Assembly (NCBI GenBank): GCA_026982695.1
Contig: JALSGS010000045.1
Location: 124,001-188,000, forward strand
DNA from: Saprospiraceae bacterium
Lineage (GTDB): Bacteria > Bacteroidota > Bacteroidia > Chitinophagales > Saprospiraceae
Reading direction: 5' to 3'
DNA length: 64,000 bases
The position numbers and the translations under genes were made by a program. This document shows positions 9,554 to 17,222 of the stretch, in pieces; positions within the stretch are counted from its first letter, which is position 1, and each line of letters begins with the position of its first letter. The notes beneath the pieces are model-generated. The model worked only from the letters and a program-made list of their open reading frames with translations. It did no database searches and was not told the origin of the DNA.

Positions 9554-9567
9554 TTGCCTTTTGGCAA
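9554..9567. repeat. Dispersed hairpin repeat, variant with TTTT loop
   Basis: TTGCC-TTTT-GGCAA, one base different from the main repeat, lies between two convergent hydrolase genes. There is no T-run beyond the stem, so it is a poor terminator. It is probably a diverged copy of the dispersed element. Confidence 0.5.
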
Positions 9568-9595
9568 AGGGCATTATTGCCAGTCTGGCCTGCAC

Positions 9596-10456
9596 TCAGA
9601 CATCTTCTGAATCGGACACTTGGCCTCTATTATGCACACCTAATGGAAATTGCGCAGGGCGAGCCGCCTCCACCAACAGTTCGTAGAGGTGTTCGTGATA
9701 TGCCGAAAACTCGGGCAAGTTATTGTGCCCAGCGCCTTCGATAGGAATAAGTCGAATAAGGTCGGCACGCAGCTGTTGCAACATTTCACTTTGATAAAAA
9801 TCGATTAACCGGTCGCGCGTACCGTGTAGGATAGCCACAGGGCAATCCATTTGCTGCACATAACGATAGGTAGGCATCTGATAGCGCAACAAAAAACGCA
9901 AGGGCAGCCACCACCCAAAGCGCCCTACCTGATAGCGAAAACTGTAATAAGGACAGTCCAATATCAACATGCGTGGACGGTTATGGGCCGCTATCCAGGC
10001 CGCAATCCCACTGCCCAGCGAGCGCCCATACACTACGATGTGCGCCTCTCCATAACGCACCTTAAGCCACTGATACACTGCCTGTGCATCGGCATAAAGG
10101 CGTTGTTCGCTGCGTTTGCCTCGGCTCTTGCCAAAGCCTCTGTAATCCATGATGAAGAATTCATAACCCTTGCCTATGAAGTCCTGAGCAAATTTGCCCC
10201 ATCCCTTCACACTGCGCGAATTGCCCTTGAGGTAAAACACGATTCCCAAAGCGCGCGGCACCTTAAAATGCAGTGCATTGATATAACCACCATCCGGCAT
10301 ATCGAAATGCACTTCCTCAAACGGATAATCGTAGCGATAGGCAAAAGTCAAAGGCAGCAGCTCAGGCCGAAAAAAGAAGTAATCTTGGAAGAACCAAAAG
10401 ATCACACATACCCCTATATAAATACCGCCAATCCAGTATATCCATGTAGGCACCAT
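9596..10456 (-). CDS. BEM46-like alpha/beta hydrolase, membrane-anchored
   Basis: The protein is 286 residues from the ATG at 10456. A GTG nine codons upstream (10483) is an alternative, but a TTATTTTG box close to TAnnTTTG lies just before the ATG. An N-terminal hydrophobic helix (about residues 4-23) is followed by FFRPELLPL, as in the BEM46/ABHD13 type of S33-like serine hydrolase. Catalytic features are the oxyanion region FYLKGNSRS, GRSLGSG with Ser146, an Asp in HGTRDRLID and a His in GAGHNNL. Function is unknown; family members are peptidase- or thioesterase-like. Confidence 0.85.
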   Translation of the reverse strand: MVPTWIYWIGGIYIGVCVIFWFFQDYFFFRPELLPLTFAYRYDYPFEEVHFDMPDGGYINALHFKVPRALGIVFYLKGNSRSVKGWGKFAQDFIGKGYEFFIMDYRGFGKSRGKRSEQRLYADAQAVYQWLKVRYGEAHIVVYGRSLGSGIAAWIAAHNRPRMLILDCPYYSFRYQVGRFGWWLPLRFLLRYQMPTYRYVQQMDCPVAILHGTRDRLIDFYQSEMLQQLRADLIRLIPIEGAGHNNLPEFSAYHEHLYELLVEAARPAQFPLGVHNRGQVSDSEDV

Positions 10457-10533
10457 GTGCACAAAATAAGACTTCGTGTCCACATGGAAAAGTCATGGCG
10501 CCGTAGGTCGCTTACTGTAGCACCAGCTACCAC

Positions 10534-11073
10534 TTACTTGACTTCCACAAGAAAACTGACCTCTACATCGGTCCCACCCGTAGCACAAGGATCTGACGCG
10601 CCCTTGTCGGGCAAGTGCTTTAGCCGTACGGTGAGGAAACCCAGTGTGGCTTCACCAGTGGCCAGGGTAGCCTCCAGACCAAGGGGCTGAGCATTTACAT
10701 CGTAGTCGATGGGCTGGGGCGTAGGAAGGTCACTTGTCGTTATAAAGCAAATCAAATGGTCTGTGTCTTCATCGCGTATTTCATCAGTGAGATCCACCGG
10801 CTGCATGGGGTCTGACTCATCGAGAAACTTGACAAATAGCGTGTAAGTAGTGTTTGCCGAAAGGCTGATATCATCGGCCATAGGCGGCTCACCACCCGTA
10901 CCATCCAGATCGCGCACGCCAAAATCCTGAATAGTGCCATCAGGTGCCTTGAAAGTTAGCGTAACTGTGGTGATGAGCTCTTGTTCATTATCGATAACCT
11001 GGTCAGTCGAATCTCTCTCGCAGCTACTCCAAAACAGCACAACCAGTATGAGAGAGGCTACATGGTGCTTCAT
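10534..11073 (-). CDS. Lipoprotein of the type associated with TonB receptors
   Basis: This 179-residue lipoprotein has a signal peptide ending in a WSSC lipobox (Cys18). It continues with acidic, beta-rich sequence (ELITTVTLTF, DLDGTGGEPP, LSANTTYTL) like that of Bacteroidota lipoproteins often annotated as type 1 periplasmic-binding-fold proteins. These are commonly encoded beside TonB-dependent receptors. Here the receptor fragment lies directly upstream on the same strand, which supports a former receptor/lipoprotein pair. With the receptor truncated, the lipoprotein may be orphaned. A hairpin repeat copy is embedded in its coding sequence at 10853-10865. Confidence 0.75.
   Translation of the reverse strand: MKHHVASLILVVLFWSSCERDSTDQVIDNEQELITTVTLTFKAPDGTIQDFGVRDLDGTGGEPPMADDISLSANTTYTLFVKFLDESDPMQPVDLTDEIRDEDTDHLICFITTSDLPTPQPIDYDVNAQPLGLEATLATGEATLGFLTVRLKHLPDKGASDPCATGGTDVEVSFLVEVK
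10853..10865 (+). repeat. Dispersed hairpin repeat, copy 3 (inside lipoprotein gene)
   Basis: TTTGCCGAAAGGC on the plus strand. In the minus-strand gene it is read as the codons for LSAN. It is an exact copy of the 10-base core within coding sequence. Confidence 0.6.
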
Positions 11074-11125
11074 GGCAGGATGTTTTTTTCATTTTGAAAA
11101 TGAATGAAAGAAAAAGCAAAAAGTT

Positions 11126-11566
11126 TCACAATTCGCTCTGGCCAAACGACCACTTTAACCGCAACATCACATTGTGGCCCGGCTCATCGGCGAAATAACG
11201 AAAGCGGTTGAAATACTCGCGATAGCGCGTATTGAGCAAATTCTCGCCCGAAAGGCCTACCTCAAGAGGCACACCCTGAACGGTCAAGAGCCAAAAAGCC
11301 GATGCCGACAGCAGGGCAAAGCCACCAGGCGGCAGAGCAAAATCAGGAATATCGGGCACTTGTCGTTGTAGCCACATCCAGCTCCAACCCACAGAGAAGG
11401 AAGGTACGCGCATACCCTCTTTTTTGCCCTTCGGCAAAAACTGGATCTGCGGGGTCAGACGCGCTGGCGACATATACGGCAGCCAGTCTTCGCGCAACAA
11501 GTCACGTCCCCTCATCCAACTACCTTTCAAGTCGATCCCCCAACGACACATCAAGTACCTATACAA
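11126..11566 (-). pseudogene. TonB-dependent receptor, C-terminal remnant
   Basis: Only about the last 140 residues of an outer-membrane receptor barrel remain. The segments GIDLKGSWMRGRDLLREDW, LSGENLLNTRYREYFNRF and the final MLRLKWSF are the usual closing strands of TonB receptors. No plug domain or signal peptide occurs upstream: 11567-11970 is non-coding. The gene has therefore lost its 5' four fifths by deletion or rearrangement. A hairpin repeat variant interrupts a loop region, encoding FLPKGKK. The lipoprotein gene downstream is still intact. Confidence 0.75.
11421..11440. repeat. Dispersed hairpin repeat, variant with CTTC loop
   Basis: TTTTTGCC / GGCAAAAA, a perfect 8-bp stem around a CTTC loop (GAAG on the other strand). 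It lies inside the TonB receptor remnant. One base of the loop differs from the main repeat. Confidence 0.6.
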
Positions 11567-11972
11567 AGCAACACACTTATGTAATCAAGCAGGGTGGAAT
11601 AGACATATAATCCCGTCTTCCCAATAAAGACATACAATAAATGAGCTGATTAGGACCTTAAATTGAACGAAGGCCAACAAATATCTTTACCAGCAAGAAA
11701 TGGAGCGCCTACATAAGCAGTTAGCTGCAGCATAAGTCGCATTGTGTAGATGCATGCTATTGGCAGCCTCACATCAGGCTGCTACGATGTAGTGCGCCTC
11801 AGTACTCACGTGCATCGCCCACTACAAGGCAGTATGCAAGAGCAAACCAGCGAGGCTCATACAACTACTCGGCGAAATATGTGGGTAATTGCTCGCATCT
11901 TTACATACTAAAGGTAGCACATCCCCAGTGATTCTGCTTAAATGCATTTTAATTTCTCATTAAAAAACGTGT
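11567..11972. other. Gene-free stretch
   Basis: About 400 bases between the truncated receptor and a small secreted protein gene. No coding sequence, tRNA or clear hairpin is seen. It lies where the missing 5' part of the receptor should be, so it may be replacement DNA from the rearrangement. Confidence 0.5.
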
Positions 11973-11978
11973 ATGCTT

Positions 11979-12353
11979 ATGAAACGCCTGTATTTCTTCC
12001 TATTAGTGATAATATGTGGGAATGCTTGCCCACAGCAGCAGTCACCCCCACCTCTGAAACGCCTCGAAACTCTAGCCCAACCTCATCCACTCGACACGCT
12101 CTTGGAAGACCTCGTCCAACTGCGCAATAGCATTCAAATCCAAAGCCGTGCCCTAATGCCCGACGAGATCGCCTTTTCAGAAAATGTGAACGAACTGGAA
12201 AACGCCTGGCGCCAATGGCGCAACCGCGTGCAAACCCTACAGCAAAAAGCTGAAAAAGGCCAGGTGGAAGTCGACAAATTGCCACTTGATGCCTTGGAGC
12301 AAATACGTGATTCACTATGGGCGCAGGCAAAAAATCTCACGCACGCCCTTTAA
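11979..12353 (+). CDS. Small exported hypothetical protein
   Basis: The protein is 124 residues from the ATG at 11979, with another in-frame ATG two codons earlier. Residues 1-15 are a hydrophobic export signal followed by GNAC, a weak lipobox, so it may be a lipoprotein. The rest is charged and predicted helical (ELENAWRQWRNRVQTLQQKAEK), suggesting a short coiled coil. I do not recognise a family. The NUDIX hydrolase frame overlaps its 3' end by up to 37 nt, suggesting coupled translation. Confidence 0.6.
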   Translation: MKRLYFFLLVIICGNACPQQQSPPPLKRLETLAQPHPLDTLLEDLVQLRNSIQIQSRALMPDEIAFSENVNELENAWRQWRNRVQTLQQKAEKGQVEVDKLPLDALEQIRDSLWAQAKNLTHAL

Positions 12354-13006
12354 AACCCCGTTTTGATCACCGAAAAAACCGTCCTTTGAAACAAAAAAAA
12401 CACCCCGACACTGGGCACTGGGAGCACTTGCGCTCCGAACCCGGTATGGATATGACCATTTTTCGCACCCGCTTCAACTGGATGCGCAACCCGCGCAATG
12501 GCAAAGAAGTGCGCGTCACCCTCGCCGAATCGGCCGACTCGGTCAATGGCATGGTGCTCACTACCGATCGCCAAGTTGTGCTGACGCGCCAGTTCCGTTT
12601 TGGCATCAGTCAACACATCCTCGAAGTGCCAGGCGGCCTAATAGAGGCTGGCGAAAGCCCCCAAACCGCCATGGCACGCGAGCTTAGAGAAGAAACGGGC
12701 TTTACAGCAGCTACTTTTCACTACTTGGGCAAAGTCGCTGCCAATCCCGTGTTTATGAACAGCTATGTCCATCACTTCCTAGCACTCGATGCGCACGCCA
12801 CCCACGCACTCGCCCTCGACGATGCGGAAGATATCACCGTAGTTTGCTATCCCCTCGATGAAGTTTGGACCATGGTGCGCAATGGCATCTTCGTACATCC
12901 ACATTCATTCAGCGCATTGGTGCGTGCCTTCTGGAAGTTAGAAGAGCTCGGCATTGAATGGCGAAATATGCCGAGACAAACAACAAAAAACCCCGCCAAG
13001 CATTGA
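12317..13006 (+). CDS. NUDIX hydrolase, ADP-ribose pyrophosphatase-like
   Basis: The 229-residue protein has a full Nudix box at residues 107-129 (Gly107, Glu113, REL-REETGF), which binds Mg2+ and splits nucleoside diphosphates linked to another group. The preceding GHWEHLRSE and MRNPRNGKEV segments match the ADP-sugar pyrophosphatase subgroup. The start is uncertain: the ATG at 12317 overlaps the previous gene by 37 nt, and a TTG at 12386 would give a shorter basic leader. The stop codon lies inside the stem of the terminator of the opposite-strand tRNA-Gln gene. Confidence 0.85.
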   Translation: MGAGKKSHARPLKPRFDHRKNRPLKQKKHPDTGHWEHLRSEPGMDMTIFRTRFNWMRNPRNGKEVRVTLAESADSVNGMVLTTDRQVVLTRQFRFGISQHILEVPGGLIEAGESPQTAMARELREETGFTAATFHYLGKVAANPVFMNSYVHHFLALDAHATHALALDDAEDITVVCYPLDEVWTMVRNGIFVHPHSFSALVRAFWKLEELGIEWRNMPRQTTKNPAKH

Positions 13007-13011
13007 CGGGG
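12985..13011 (-). terminator. Rho-independent terminator of tRNA-Gln
   Basis: On the minus strand CCCCGTC, a loop, GGCGGGG and then TTTTTT follow the tRNA 3' end by about 10 nt. The stem overlaps the last codons and stop of the plus-strand NUDIX gene. Confidence 0.8.
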
Positions 13012-13020
13012 TGCCGGTCG

Positions 13021-13092
13021 TAGACCCACCAGGATTCGAACCTGGACTAACGGAACCAAAATCCGCTGTGCTGCCGTTACACCATGGGTCTA
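13021..13092 (-). tRNA. tRNA-Gln (anticodon TTG)
   Basis: A 72-nt cloverleaf on the minus strand. The acceptor stem is TAGACCC/GGGTCTA, the T arm is CCAGG-TTCGAAT-CCTGG, and the anticodon stem CGGA/TCCG encloses the loop TTTTGGT with anticodon TTG, reading CAA and CAG. CCA is not encoded. The gene stands alone with its own terminator downstream. Confidence 0.95.
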
Positions 13093-13323
13093 TGCCCTGC
13101 TCCGAAGAGCGACGCAAAGATAAAATCAAATCTGATTAACAAAAAACTCTTATCACAAAAAAGTTGCCCATCCCTTTATACTTTTTCTTCTAGCCATGGC
13201 AATTATCAGTTGTCTGCCCTAAAAAGCCCCCGACATTTGTAAAAGACCTATTGCTCTGAACAAAAGCTTCCACTTTGAAACTCCGCACAATGCATGCTCA
13301 AAGCCAATCTACATCTGGGAATG

Positions 13324-13467
13324 TTATGTACGCTCTGCTCTGCCCGAAAGAAAAAGTGCTGTAAGAAATACAAAAAAGGTAAACGCTGTAAAAAATGCTC
13401 CGCTCGCTAAGCCTTTTTCCTTCGTCTTGGCACTCAGCTCATTTATCGAGTTACACATCACTTTCAT
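13324..13467 (-). CDS. Possible small membrane protein divergent from PadR
   Basis: A 47-residue frame starting MKVMCNSINELSAKTKEKG, followed by one hydrophobic helix (FFTAFTFFVFLTALFL) and a short basic tail. It points away from the PadR gene and shares the intergenic palindrome with it. On the minus strand an AACCTTTG box, one base off TAnnTTTG, precedes it. I recognise no family. Short length and lack of homology evidence keep confidence low. Confidence 0.35.
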   Translation of the reverse strand: MKVMCNSINELSAKTKEKGLASGAFFTAFTFFVFLTALFLSGRAERT

Positions 13468-13506
13468 ACAACTACTATTCATAAGCAAGTACTTGGCATT
13501 GCATAG

Positions 13507-13530
13507 TACCTTGCAAAGGTTGTACCTTTG
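13507..13530 (+). promoter_or_regulatory. PadR promoter and candidate operator palindrome
   Basis: TACCTTTG at 13523-13530 is an exact -7 box ending 4 nt before the PadR ATG. Just upstream, GTACCTTGCAAAGG followed by TTGTAC forms an imperfect palindrome centred on CCTTGCAAAGG. Its other strand carries AACCTTTG. PadR regulators commonly bind such sites to repress their own operon, so this is a plausible autoregulatory operator (inference). Confidence 0.5.
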
Positions 13531-13534
13531 TCGT

Positions 13535-13888
13535 ATGAAGACTGAAAACACCATAGCACAGATGCGCAAAGGGGTGTTGGAACTTTGTATTCTAGGCATC
13601 ATATCTCGAGGTGAAGCCTATCCTTCCGACATTATCCAGTCGCTCAAAGAAGCACGGCTCATTGTAGTAGAGGGTACGCTATATCCCTTGCTGACGCGCC
13701 TCAAAAACGCGGGCTTACTCGACTACACTTGGCGCGAATCACCTACTGGCCCCCCTAGAAAATATTATCACATCACTTTAGAAGGGCGCAAATTTCTCGA
13801 CCAGCTACTCTCCAACTGGAAGAGCCTGGTACACGCTGTGGAACAAAGCACCCATCACATTCAAAAAACATCAGCCGAAAATGAATAA
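13535..13888 (+). CDS. PadR family transcriptional regulator
   Basis: The protein is 117 residues, starting MKTENTIAQMRKGVLELCIL, the standard PadR N-terminus. The winged-helix continues through YPSDIIQSLKEARLIVVEGTLYPLLTRLKNAGLL and TGPPRKYYHITLEGR. The upstream in-frame extension is rejected because the promoter box lies inside it. PadR proteins repress stress or transport genes and release on ligand binding. The PspC gene overlaps its stop by 8 nt, so regulator and membrane protein form one operon, a common Bacteroidota arrangement. Confidence 0.92.
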   Translation: MKTENTIAQMRKGVLELCILGIISRGEAYPSDIIQSLKEARLIVVEGTLYPLLTRLKNAGLLDYTWRESPTGPPRKYYHITLEGRKFLDQLLSNWKSLVHAVEQSTHHIQKTSAENE

Positions 13889-14555
13889 AGTCATCCACAT
13901 CAACCTGGGCGGCATGCCCTTCATCATTGACGAAGATGCTTACAAAGCCCTACACGACTACCTTTCCAGCATTCACGATCACTTTCGCCACTCGGAAGGC
14001 TATGAAGAGATCACCACTGACATCGAGTCGCGGCTGGCTGAACTGTTTCGCGAATCAATGGGTGCACGTCAGATCGTGACGATGAAGGATGTCGAAGCAG
14101 CCATCCGCATTATGGGCACACCTGAAACGTTTGAAGCAGAAGCAACGCCTATTGACGACGAAGGTACTACAGCCCATCAAGCCACAAAACACTGGCGCAC
14201 GGGACGCCGGCTATTTCGCGATCCAGAGGACAAAGTGCTGTGTGGCGTGTGTTCGGGTTTAGCAGCCTACCTGGGCATTGAAGATCCACTGTGGGTGCGC
14301 TTGGCCTTTGTGCTGTTCACACTTTCAGGGGGCTTTGGTTTTCCGCTCTACATCATTTTATGCCTCATTGTACCAGAGGCAAAGACTGCTAGTGACCGCC
14401 TGGCAATGCGAGGTGAGCCCATTAACGTATCAAACATTAGCAAGATCATAGAAGAGGAGATGACCCACATCAGCAAGCGGTTTTCTGAGTTTGCCGAAGA
14501 GTTGGGCAAAGAAAACTGGCCAGGAAAAAAAAAGCCCGGACAGCAGCAAGCATAG
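13881..14555 (+). CDS. PspC-domain membrane protein, N-terminal part of a gene split at an A9 run
   Basis: Residues 1-100 are the Bacteroidota-type N-terminal region (INLGGMPFIIDEDAY, repeated helices). The PspC domain is at about 108-167 (RRLFRDPEDKVLCGVCSGLA, then a hydrophobic segment). In relatives the polypeptide continues after RLAMRGEPINVSNIS into further membrane helices and a beta-rich C-terminus. Here the frame ends at residue 224, soon after an A9 run at 14525-14533. The continuation lies in the -1 frame. The zero-frame reading there is A-AAA-AAG, the classic slippery heptamer, so frameshifting is possible. Confidence 0.85.
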   Translation: MNKVIHINLGGMPFIIDEDAYKALHDYLSSIHDHFRHSEGYEEITTDIESRLAELFRESMGARQIVTMKDVEAAIRIMGTPETFEAEATPIDDEGTTAHQATKHWRTGRRLFRDPEDKVLCGVCSGLAAYLGIEDPLWVRLAFVLFTLSGGFGFPLYIILCLIVPEAKTASDRLAMRGEPINVSNISKIIEEEMTHISKRFSEFAEELGKENWPGKKKPGQQQA

Positions 14556-15481
14556 TCGCAAAACGCGCTAACGAGGCCTTATGTACACTTGGGAAGGCCT
14601 TGCGACGCGCTAGGCGTTTTCTCTTTGTCACAATAGGTTTCACCATAGTCATTGTCTTAGCTTTGGCGTGGACAAGTACCGTTATTAGTGCTTTTGTGCT
14701 GACGCCTTTCATCTCTTTCTTGGCACCCTTAGTTTCATGGATACCTGCACTAACTTTTGTCAGCCTCTTGATTTTTATCGGTGTTCCTCTGTTTTTTCTA
14801 CTCATATGGCTGATGCGCACGCTATTCGGCACATACATCCATGGGAATTTGGCAACTAACCTAACAATCGCCTGGATCTTCAGCTTCGTAGGGCTCGCTT
14901 TATCTGGATGGCTGACCCTCAAGGAGTTTCAGGCCAAAACACACCAGCCCCTATACCACCACAGTGTATGGCTTACCACCGATACCATTGACATCGAACT
15001 GGATGCCTGGCCTGAAGCGACTAAAGAGCTGTTAGGCCTGAAGTTTGACAATATACTTAGCTATCGCGAGGGCAATCTCTACTTAGGTCAGGTAAGCATT
15101 TCGATCATGCCATCGACAGATGATAGCTTGCGCGTGCTCGTTGAGGCAGAGGCTCATGGAGCTGACAGCCGTTCCGCACGTCGATATATCAGCAATCTAC
15201 ATTATCCTTTTGAAGTACACAGCCACAAAGTGAGGCTTTCACCTTGGTTCGGCCTAAAAGAAGGGCAAAAGTGGCGAGCCCAGCGAGTAAACGTAGTAGT
15301 ATACGTGCCAGCCGGCAAATACGTGCGGATGCGCGCACTGGAAGGGGCTCCGCATCAGATGATTGACTTCTATCCACCTGTAGCACGCGTAAAAAGAATC
15401 CAGTTGCGTACTAGGCCTATAGTACAGTACATGGGGCCCACGCTACCCAAAGATGACAAGCCAACGCTCGGCGAACACTAA
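14534..15481 (+). CDS. PspC-domain protein, C-terminal part in the -1 frame
   Basis: The open frame continues from the A-run without a stop, reading ARTAASIVAKRANEAL before the first possible start, a TTG at 14600. It has four hydrophobic segments (FLFVTIGFTIVIVLALAW and others) and a C-terminal soluble beta-rich region from about LYHHSVWLTTDTIDIEL. This matches the second half of the usual long Bacteroidota PspC protein. Joined by -1 frameshifting or transcript slippage at 14526-14534, the whole product would be about 540 residues. As a separate gene it would need the TTG. Its stop abuts the convergent DUF2279 gene with no gap. Confidence 0.7.
   Translation, partial: ARTAASIVAKRANEALCTLGKALRRARRFLFVTIGFTIVIVLALAWTSTVISAFVLTPFISFLAPLVSWIPALTFVSLLIFIGVPLFFLLIWLMRTLFGTYIHGNLATNLTIAWIFSFVGLALSGWLTLKEFQAKTHQPLYHHSVWLTTDTIDIELDAWPEATKELLGLKFDNILSYREGNLYLGQVSISIMPSTDDSLRVLVEAEAHGADSRSARRYISNLHYPFEVHSHKVRLSPWFGLKEGQKWRAQRVNVVVYVPAGKYVRMRALEGAPHQMIDFYPPVARVKRIQLRTRPIVQYMGPTLPKDDKPTLGEH
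14556..14606 (+). promoter_or_regulatory. Stem-loop downstream of the slippery A-run
   Basis: GTCGCA pairs with TGCGAC as an outer stem, and AGGCCTT with AAGGCCT as an inner stem around a 13-nt loop. It starts about 20 nt after the A-AAA-AAG site. That is further than the 5-9 nt usual for frameshift stimulators, so a stimulating role is possible but unproven. Confidence 0.45.
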
Positions 15482-16480
15482 TCACCAATAGAGCCAATGC
15501 CAGCGCAGCTGGCCCAAAGTGTTAAATTCAACGGCTGGTGCGGGAATTTTGAGAAAATTCGTCACGCCAAACAATAAGCGCAACAAGCGGCTACGCGTAG
15601 GAATGCGTGTCAAGTCAATATCTGGTGAGAGATAAAACTGGCTATAACGCGGAAACTCATCTTGAGATAACACATAGCGCGGTGCCTCAGCAGGCCATGC
15701 ATTCTCATATCCTCCAAACATATTTTCCGCCCCATAACCTACCGCTATATTGAGCCAGGGCGGTAGCGCAGATTTTTCGGAAGAAAAGGAAGCCAGATTC
15801 ACGGATGCCCACACCGTCATACCGTTGTAGTCTTTGATAAAACGCCCCCCAAAACCGCTGCCATAAATTTCTTCGGCTCGCATGCGCAATGAGTAAGGCG
15901 GCCCGCCATCTGTAGCCTGTACATATATATCGGGATAATTCGGATAACTATTTGACACCTTCCACACTATGCGTTGTTCTTCCCAGGTGAGCTGTTGGGC
16001 CAAGAACGTAGCTGCGCCTAGTGTGTTGAATGCCAGATCAGCTAGCGAAAAGCCCCAAATCTGCGAAAAGCCATCCATGATTTCAATGGTGGCTTGTAGG
16101 CCAAAGCCCACAGCAGCACCGGTCCAGGTCGCTTGTCGGTTGTTCATACCTGTCCAGCGGGCGCCACCATAGATCCAGCGTGCTTCGTTCCATGCAGTAA
16201 ACCAATGCCCCACTTTATCCATATGCCGCCACTCACCCCAGTCGTTGTAGAAGTGGAAACGCGTCAAGGGATAGTCTCGATACCAGGCCACCCATAATCC
16301 TGCAGAAGCTGTGGCATAAATAGCCGTACCTATGCCCGTGGAAATCCAAAAACGCTTTTTGTGCAAACTATCAGCGGGTTGAAGCCAGCGTTCCACCTTG
16401 CGCAAAGATTGAGCAGCAGCTTGCACACAAGAGAAGCTAAGCCCACACCATACTCCAAGTATTATCAGCCATTTGTTCAT
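15482..16480 (-). CDS. DUF2279 family exported protein
   Basis: The protein is 332 residues with a signal peptide ending near QAAAQS. The DUF2279 signature appears as HMDKVGHWFTAWNEAR around residues 86-101, followed by a glycine/alanine-rich hydrophobic region. The C-terminal half carries IPTRSRLLRLLFG, also typical of Bacteroidota DUF2279 proteins. It is probably in the periplasm or outer membrane; no biochemical role is established. It is convergent with the PspC reading frame, the two stops being adjacent. Confidence 0.8.
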   Translation of the reverse strand: MNKWLIILGVWCGLSFSCVQAAAQSLRKVERWLQPADSLHKKRFWISTGIGTAIYATASAGLWVAWYRDYPLTRFHFYNDWGEWRHMDKVGHWFTAWNEARWIYGGARWTGMNNRQATWTGAAVGFGLQATIEIMDGFSQIWGFSLADLAFNTLGAATFLAQQLTWEEQRIVWKVSNSYPNYPDIYVQATDGGPPYSLRMRAEEIYGSGFGGRFIKDYNGMTVWASVNLASFSSEKSALPPWLNIAVGYGAENMFGGYENAWPAEAPRYVLSQDEFPRYSQFYLSPDIDLTRIPTRSRLLRLLFGVTNFLKIPAPAVEFNTLGQLRWHWLYW

Positions 16481-16672
16481 AAAGCAAAGATGACATACAA
16501 CACTGGCCTAAAAAAATAAAGATTTGCGTAGCGCACTTATACTATTCCTCAGAGTTCACACATAAAAAAGCATACACCGTGCATAAACGCTTTTGCCACT
16601 TTGTCGTTTAAGCATATGTACTGCTGCAAAAGCCTACACTGCCTCGATGGTCTAACCCAAAATTGAAGTGCC

Positions 16673-16915
16673 ATGAAACTGTTCAACTTGAACATCCGAG
16701 GATTGGTGCTGCGCCTGTATACGTTCATGTGGTTTGTGATCGTAGCAGGTTTGGCAGGGCTGCCTTGGGCTGTGACGTTGACAGTGAGCATGCTCATCTT
16801 CCTGACGGGCATGTGGGGCATTCCCTTTCACGCGGGTGAAGCCATCGAACTGCCTGCTCGTCGCAAGACGATGGCACCACGCCATCCACAGTACAATTTG
16901 CCTCGGGTAGCCTAA
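16673..16915 (+). CDS. Small inner-membrane protein, unknown function
   Basis: An 80-residue frame starting MKLFNLNIRGLVLRLYTF, with two closely spaced hydrophobic helices (about residues 15-33 and 35-50) and a basic, proline-containing tail. I do not recognise a family. A good rho-independent terminator follows its stop by about 15 nt on the same strand, which supports a real transcription unit. No clear promoter box was found. Confidence 0.5.
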   Translation: MKLFNLNIRGLVLRLYTFMWFVIVAGLAGLPWAVTLTVSMLIFLTGMWGIPFHAGEAIELPARRKTMAPRHPQYNLPRVA

Positions 16916-16930
16916 GTAGGCGCAGCAGTA

Positions 16931-16970
16931 GGCCACTCATGATGTCATGAGCGGCCTTGTTGTTGTTTTT
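16931..16970 (+). terminator. Terminator of the small membrane-protein gene
   Basis: GGCC-A-CTCATGA pairs with TCATGAG-C-GGCC around a TG turn. A T-rich tail (TTGTTGTTGTTTTT) follows on the plus strand. Confidence 0.75.
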
Positions 16971-17004
16971 GTAGGGCAACATAAAGTGTAAGGTCACCCC
17001 CCCA

Positions 17005-17018
17005 GTACAGGCCTGTAC
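17005..17018. promoter_or_regulatory. Perfect palindrome GTACAGGCCTGTAC
   Basis: A 14-bp perfect inverted repeat in the intergenic region after the small membrane-protein gene. The same arms, GTACAGG and CCTGTAC, occur with a 3-nt spacer at 54126-54142. It may be a protein-binding site; no regulator is identified. Confidence 0.35.
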
Positions 17019-17146
17019 AACATAATCGAGCAGCCACTTCACACCCCCACACATTGAAGTATAATTGATACACAAAATCAATACATATCACTTTATGCCA
17101 TTATTCCAAGCAAAACTGGCCCCAATCTAAGAAGTAAGATAGCTAA

Positions 17147-17176
17147 AATGAAAAATGGCCCCCGAAGAGGCCATTT
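17147..17176 (-). terminator. Terminator of the E2 acyltransferase gene
   Basis: On the minus strand AAATGGCC pairs with GGCCATTT around an 8-nt loop and is followed by TTCATTTT. It sits about 45 nt beyond the stop of the acyltransferase gene. Confidence 0.75.
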
Positions 17177-17222
17177 CACAGATGAAATCCTGCAAGAGAA
17201 ATGTGCAACAAAACCCTTGGCG

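Larger units (their letters stand above)
13093..13534. other. Intergenic region between tRNA-Gln and the PadR gene
   Basis: It holds a possible small membrane-protein gene on the minus strand (13324-13467) and, next to the PadR start, an imperfect palindrome with promoter-like boxes on both strands. The part from 13093 to about 13320 shows nothing recognisable. Confidence 0.5.

Noticed and set aside
9496-9744. An 82-codon frame overlapping the 3' end of the BEM46-like gene
   Set aside because: It is mostly antisense to a clear gene, with no recognisable motif.
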